Shown here: piece by piece, positions 57,540 through 64,000 of the stretch
Layout of the letters: each line of letters begins with the position of its first letter
Position numbering within the stretch: the stretch's first letter is position 1
NCBI RefSeq assembly: GCF_011386835.1
Contig: NC_088796.1
Location: 33,187,011 to 33,251,010 of the forward strand
Length of the DNA stretch: 64,000 nt
Direction of reading: 5' to 3'
Origin: Chrysemys picta bellii
Taxonomy: Eukaryota; Chordata; Testudines; Emydidae
The notes under the pieces: generated by a model
Told to the model about the DNA's origin: nothing
What the model saw: the letters and a program-made list of their open reading frames with translations, nothing else
Database searches by the model: none
Made by a program: the position numbers and the translations under genes

Positions 57540-60500
57540 AATGTACACTGGTGACACACTTGATCACCAGAACAAACATTTATTGCTAAAATAGTAATTT
57601 ATATTAAAATGTTGTTTTGGTACAGTTGCTGCTAGAAATATCTTAAATACAGCACACATTTATATTTACAGATCATCTAGTATATTGATTGTTAGTTCAT
57701 TGCATTTCGCTGCCTGGCAATTAAATCCCTCTTTAATTAGAATAACCTATCTCAGTTCAGCCTCTAGTGCTTGCTGCAACTTGCTTTTGTAAGTAATTAC
57801 TGTTTGATTAAGCATGTAGTGGTGTTAGCAAGTTCAGTTGGCTGATAGTGATATATATGGAGCTTTCTGTAGAATGTCTGCAGGAAACAAGTTATTCACC
57901 AGCAGAGAGGAGAAGCTTTCTGTAGCTCTGACAGTGCAAGTAAAGAAATTACTGTATCATCCTCTTTTTGTAAAGAAGAAAAAAATGGTGTGAACAAGCT
58001 TTGAGAAAAAAACAAAACAAATATTGATACATGAATATATTGGTGTTTCTAGGATTAGGATCATTTTCTTTCATTATGGAAAATATTTATAATGCTAAAT
58101 TTGCAGAATTTTTAAAGTAGCCCCTAACTTATTCAGAATCAATTTCTACTGAGCTATCTTGAAACAAATGTACCGTAGTTATGCTGATGGGTTACATTCT
58201 CATGTGCATGTTTTTGAGGAGAAGGTAGAGGAATTGGTTTTCTTTCTGAGATCCTTTTCTTGTGGTGCATGGTAGCACTATCTCTGCTAGGTTATTGGAA
58301 GGAGGAGTGTCTGAGACTGGTGGTTATACAACCTTCTAACATCTCAAGTGTCTGTTTTGTCTGGACTTCCCTCATGCAGCATTCTTGTGCAAAAATTTCA
58401 AGGCTTTAGTCTGAAGCACTGGGTCAAAGGATATGTCTCTTTGAGGGGGAGACAGGAGGGTTTTTGTTTTTGTTCACTGTGTAGTATTTCATTTTACATC
58501 AAAGAATACTAGTCTTCTAGAACCTGTGATAGTGGCAGTTTAGTACAGCTTTTTAAAAGACATATACTAAATATGGCAACATTTTACAGTTAAGAGTTTT
58601 CATCTTACAAATACTTGTTTTGGTTTTATAAGTAAATATGCAAACAGTAATTTGAGTATATTGTAAATAATTTAGCCAGCCATATAATTCTCTTAAATTG
58701 AAGTCTCAAAAATGAATACTTATGACTCAGTTTTGCTTTTAAAGAATAATTGTGGCTATTTTCACAACTCCAAATGCCAGTGTGACTAGCCAATCCCTTT
58801 TCAGAATTGCTTTAAGTAAAGGCCCTGTCCATGTTGCTGTTGCTTGCCCTAATTTACTCTTAAGTATCATTTCCATTCAGTATTTGTGTCATAAATATGA
58901 GGTGTGTGGTAAAAGAACAGCTCTAGGCCAAACTGCTTCCTATACAGGAAAATCTTGCATAAGGAACAAGAAATTGTTTCCACTCATAATGTTTCCTTTG
59001 AATCATTCTGTTGGGCTTGAATGGGAGGAGCATGATTTACCCCTCAGGAACAGAGATTTAAGGGCCTGAAACCTATGTAAATCCCTGTCTCTCTGTATAA
59101 TGGCTCTGTGCTTCTGCACTAGTTCTGCCACCTATCTCCACCTCTAAGGTCAATGGCAGAATGGCTATAGTTGCACCAGTATTTTTGGCATTTCTTAGTT
59201 ACTTTTGAACCACCGTCTCAGGGCTGGTTTCCCACAAAAGGGGCAACCTGTGTATAATGAGGCTGGATGGGTGTGGCAGAGAATATCAGTTTTTCATCTC
59301 ACAAGTTCTCTCTGTGTGGCTTACGCAGTGTCTATCTTGGTAAGAACATGCTTCAGAGAAATTGCTCCTCCCCTTTTGTATGGTTAGTGCCTCTCTTTTT
59401 TTTTTTTTTTTTTTTCACTCTATAAAGTAGAACAGAGCATGTGGCCCAGTGTCTTTGTTTTCTCATGAAAAAGGTAATCTTCACTGAAGCTGGAAAGATT
59501 TGTTACCCTTTTCTGTGATCGTTGGGTAAACAAGTGAGAGAGGGTATGTTACAAGTGATCTCCACTAAGGGCTGACAAAACATGTTGAATGTGGCTTCTG
59601 TCTCTCTTAAAGGGGATTAAAATGTGCCACTAATCATAAAAACTTCCAAGTATCTCCTGTAAAGACGTGTATGATATTTCTGTTCTTGCATATGAGGAAC
59701 TGTTCACTTTTCTTTGCAAACAGTTTAATAAATAATCTTTTATTCACATAAGTGTATGCATATGTAAGTGATTTTTGCAGTATGGAATAGTTTTGTGTAT
59801 AATTTGAAATATTTTAAAATGTAGCAGTCTAGAGGTAATAAGTCCTATAGGCAAAAACTTCTTTAGATTATCTATAGAAGTAAGGAATCTTCACTTTACA
59901 TTACTTGTATACATTGTAACATTAAAATATTTCACTTGTAAATGACCAAAAAGTTGTTAATGCAATCATGTCTGTGTCTGACTCAAATTCACCTTCAAAT
60001 CCATTAATTCTGTCTTTCTTATAAGCTAGTAGCTGAATATTGCAGTACTAAAACAGAAATGTATTTTTACCATAATCATGTTTTTCCCAAACTGAACTTT
60101 TCATATTTATAAATGAATTATGAATATACAACTGGTGTAAAATATATTCTTCTGTTTTCATTGTTCTTTACATAGCAATAGAAAATTAAAGGCAAAGATC
60201 CTATATATGACATGTCTAACTTCAATACCTGTTAACTTCTTAGACCAAGATTTTTCTCTGTTGCATCACAGAAATTGCATGGAAACAGGATTTATGGCTG
60301 TCAGCAACTTGAGAAGGATAAACTCTGAAAAACACAACTCTAACTAAACCGTAGCTTGACCATAAGGCAAACAAGGAATAATCAATAGGCTATATTAGTG
60401 CACAAGTTTTAAAGAAATTGCAAAAAGTTTCCAATTGACGAATCTAAATTAAACAATCATACTGTAAATACAATAAGTTTGTTTTATTTTGCAAGATAGT

Positions 60501-61448
60501 ATTCAACTATAGCTTTCATCAGTGGTGGTTAAACGTTGAAGCTTTGTTTATTTGTATGGAGAGAAATGACTAACACGACACAGTCAGAGAATAGAACCTT
60601 CTAAAACATGTTAAAAGCTTAAAAGTCCTATGTACTAATTAACAAAATACAGTGAAAGTTTAAACTGTTAATAGCTGCAACATCCCTGATGTATAGAACT
60701 GCGGTATACTAACACTGTATAACCGTTCTCTATTTTGTACTCTTTTAACTAGGGTAACTGTGTCCATTTTTTTTTTTCTTCACTACCTGCTGTATATGGA
60801 AATTGTGCACACTGCTTGGCACTAGCTTTCAACATTTAAAAGCTATGCATATTACTGCATGGAAGAATTACATCTCAGATTACAGTTGGGGACAATTTTT
60901 AACATTCTGGGGGGTTTCTTATAATTCCTAAAATTTAATAATACCTTTTTAAACAGAGGTACAAAATGCCCCATTCAACACTACTGCAATTTGTAATATT
61001 TTATTTAGGATTTACTTCCATTCATTGTTCTCTCCCAAATTTTAAGACTGTTTTACATGTAGCAAGGACTTACTACAGCAGTAGGAATTGCTTTCTTTAT
61101 CGTGAGAGAAGCAAAGAATGAAGAGCACATGTGCCAGTAAAGAAGGCTCTTGGTTTACATGGGAGTAAGGTCTTCTGGGAATTATACTTAATTGAAGTGA
61201 AACAGTAGTATTTGCTGCTATTGACAATATTGGTCCTTAAAGTTAAAAATATCCATTTTCACTTTTGTTCTCGCTAGCTCCTGTGCACTCACTCAATGCA
61301 CTACTTTTTGTTTAAATAAGACTTGTGCAAGGACCTGGATAGCTTATTGAATTAAATTCCAAACCTTTGAGTTACGACTTTACACCTAGTTGTTCCACAA
61401 TTGCATGAATCAAAGTGGTGATTTTAAAAGCATTTCATTATTGCAGAA
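57540..61448. other. Intron 2, 3.9 kb, no clear feature
   Basis: AT-rich with T runs at about 59396-59415 and 60767-60778. No repeat family, ORF or exon candidate was recognised. Confidence 0.4.
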
Positions 61449-61630
61449 ATATAATAGACTTTAAGGTCAGAAGGGACCATTATGATCATCTAGTCTGACT
61501 CTGCACAATGTAGGCTACAGAATCTCACCCACCCACTCCTGTATCAAACCTGTGTCTGAGCCATTGAAGTCCTCAAATCATGGTTTAAAGACTTCAAGAT
61601 GCAGAGAATATTCCTTTGACCATACTCCAC
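61449..61630 (-). mobile_element. CR1 LINE 3'-end fragment
   Basis: ATAATAGACTTTAAGGTCAG, AAGGGACCATTATGATCATC and TAGTCTGACTCTGCACAATG are the complement of a CR1 3' terminus, continuing into TCATGGTTTAAAGACTTCAA. It is short, 5'-truncated and antisense to NDUFS4. Confidence 0.82.
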
Positions 61631-64000
61631 ACTATATCATCCGACATAAATTAGCATTAAAATTCTCTGATTTTTATAGGTTTAATCTATATAAAATGGA
61701 ACTACTTTAACATGGTGCAGTATGATTTCTTAGAATCAGTATTTAGAAAAGAGCATTTAAGGTCATCTGGTCCATATTTGGAGCAATTTATACTGATGGA
61801 TGCCTGGGAATGGATGCGGAAAAGGAAATGTTGTAGGGCTCACTATTGTCCAAAGAGAAACAAAGTAGAGCAAAACCTGCTCAATTTGTCTTGCTTCTGA
61901 TTTATTTCCTATGAAGTAGTGACTGGATACGTTAATATAATCATGACATCTTAGTAATTTGGTTTTCAGGAGTTTTTATGACTGCTATTCTAGTCTCATG
62001 AGAGGGAGATAGTATGTCCTTTTAAAAAAAAAAAAAAAAAAAAAGTGTCTGTGTGTGTGTGCGCGACACCTGTAAACTTCCTGTGGCCATTATATGAGTC
62101 AACAATCCTATTACACAAAGTGCTGCTGGACCTTTAATGGAAATAAGTGGTCGAGACCTCAGTTTTGCATCTCATCTGAAAAATGGCATTTTAAGCTAGT
62201 GTGTGCTACTGTTATGGTGGGTTACTGGTTAGTATTGTCTCTTAAGCAAGACTCTCACTTACTGAGTTGCCATAACCACTTCCTGTAGAACCTGTTTGTA
62301 CCTTTTTGCTTTCCTATCTGGGCTGGACCAGTACTTAATCTGTTTAGTCCATGAGATCTAATAGACATGCAGCACAAACAATCAGAAGTGCAAGATGAAT
62401 ATTTTGTCTAAAACTCTCAGCCTCAATTGTTATAACTTTGTTAATCTGTAGTGTATAGAGTTGAAGATTCAGTCAAGGGAAACAGAGCAATGATGTGTAT
62501 GACTGCTCCTTCCTGGTCTCTTGCTCTTTTGATTATTTGTGCTGTACTTCTGCTAGACCTTATGGAGTAAGCAGACTGGGCTGGATCATTGCTTAGATGG
62601 CAAACCAGCAGGGTATAACTAGGTGCTACAGGAAATATTGATGGCAATTAAGTAAATTTAAGCTCTCTTCCATCCCGTACCTTTCAATTTTGATACTGAG
62701 AAATAATGTCTTTTGTTACAAATACTGGTGGTAGCAAGATAGCAATGGCATATTGCCAACAATTGCAAATGATAGGAAGCTAGGAAGCAGTATCAAATCA
62801 CTTCAGCTATGTAACGGTTATCTTTCTTGGTGTAAGCCCAAGTAATGTTAAACAATATCCCTATTTCCATTTATTTGGAAAGTCATAATCCAGAAACTTG
62901 GCTATTGTTGTAATTCTTAACCACTACACTTTTTTTGTATTTCATTGTGATATGTTTGTTTTTATCTATATATATATATATATATATATATACTGCATAG
63001 TGTATATGTACAATCTAAACCTTTTACAGTACAGAAAAATGCATATCACTAAATTTGTATTCTACAACTAGTAACAAACATTTTGGTGTGTCTTCTGGCA
63101 GAATAAATAAATCTTCTATACATGACACTTCTAGAAAGAATATTCTGTCTATTCTTAATATTATGCTTTGAAACTAATACAGTTTACAAGATGTGTTGTA
63201 AGGTGTTCTGCTGTGATTTCCCCACCACCATTAAACATGCTGTTGCATTATTCTAAACTAGAGAATAAATTCTACTCACACTGAAGTCCCAATGGCAAAA
63301 CTCCAAATGACTTCAGTGGGAGCAAGTTTGGGCTCTCTCTCTTATAGAATACAGGCCTAGTTTTCTATTTTTTCCATACAGTTTCACAGTGATTCCCTTC
63401 TTTCCATTCAAGTAGAAACATTCATAACTTCTTCCAGGAATTAGTCAAATCAGGCTGATGCAATTTTTCTTTTTAATTTCACTGAACTTATGAGGCCAGT
63501 TTTAACAAAACTGGAAAGCAGAATTATAGAAATTAAAAATGATTTTATTTCAAAATAAAGATTTCATTTCCTTTGCTTTATTCTTGCCGCTTTGTGATTC
63601 CCGGCAAAAATATATTTGAGCGCGAGATCTCTTTATACCTCATGTGGAAGTATGTGGAACTTACTACTTACATTTCCAGATACTTTATTTTTAATTTCTA
63701 AGACACAATTATTCTATCCAGCAACAGACTGAACCCGTTATACTTTTTAGTGCTTGCCTTGTCTGATGCTGTTTTGTTGAATATACTTTGATACTTCACT
63801 ATGAAATTTATCAGGACACTGAGGGAAGCAAAATATTTCTATTTATTTTTATTTTTAGTACTGTCTTTAAACAAATCTTTAAAAAAGAGAGACACTTATG
63901 TAAATATCATTTTTGTGACTTTGTCACAGAAAACTAGCTTTTAATATGTACATTTTTGTATGAATATAGTGCAGTGTATAAATAAGGTAGTTTCCTGTGT
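61631..64000. other. Intron 2 to window end: microsatellites, repeat tail
   Basis: An A run with an adjoining (GT)n lies at 62023-62060, and a (TA)n run at about 62969-62992. CAAATGACTTCAGTGGGAGC near 63305-63325 is a fragment of an old repeat related to the one near 20550. No exon 3 of NDUFS4 and no other gene was seen. Confidence 0.45.

Overview
This is vertebrate nuclear DNA, most likely from a cryptodiran (hidden-necked) turtle. The evidence is a tRNA-derived SINE whose 3' half looks like the turtle 'Cry' SINE (two copies), many CR1 LINE fragments, old MIR-type SINEs, hAT and PIF/Harbinger elements, a Penelope-like element and LTRs of endogenous retroviruses. Gene density is very low, and nothing bacterial, viral or CRISPR-like is present. 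The species call is inference from repeat content.

Only one host gene can be supported: NDUFS4, encoding the 18-kDa accessory subunit of mitochondrial complex I, on the + strand. A CpG-rich promoter (about 23.4 kb) leads into coding exon 1 (23533-23618). A 26.7-kb intron follows, then coding exon 2 (50353-50431). Intron 2 runs off the right end of the window and exon 3 was not found. Joined across the splice, exons 1 and 2 give a mitochondrial presequence and the start of the mature protein ([20 protein letters not shown]), nearly identical to human NDUFS4.

Layout: 1-23.4 kb is intergenic. It holds a GC-rich MITE (392-785), a Cry SINE (2454-2640), a MIR (3944-4130), inverted-repeat MITEs (6309-6585; 21403-21641 with TTAA duplications), and a 4.3-kb Harbinger transposon (11673-16019) nested in another MITE (11405-16054). 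It also holds LINE 3' ends near 17.4-18.4 kb, a long foldback (19997-20210) and a decayed tandem array (about 21.78-22.56 kb). Intron 1 (23619-50352) holds hAT MITEs at 24267-24667 and 39224-39536, a MIR, an endonuclease-less Penelope-like element (about 29.43-30.87 kb), a 1.7-kb CR1 with a Cry SINE inserted in it, a 1.18-kb solo LTR with CTCTC duplications, and a CR1 ORF1 esterase fragment fused to a CR1-type 3' tail. Intron 2 holds an 845-bp solo LTR, a CR1 split by a 626-bp hAT MITE, and smaller fragments.

The most system-like object is the Harbinger. A Myb/SANT-like protein lies on + and a DDE transposase on -, in convergent orientation. A third, antisense ORF of 96 codons (12707-12997) sits inside the Myb intron; it has its own possible splice acceptor and faintly resembles a BEN domain. 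The Myb gene and the transposase gene are broken by only a few mutations, and all three catalytic positions of the transposase survive.
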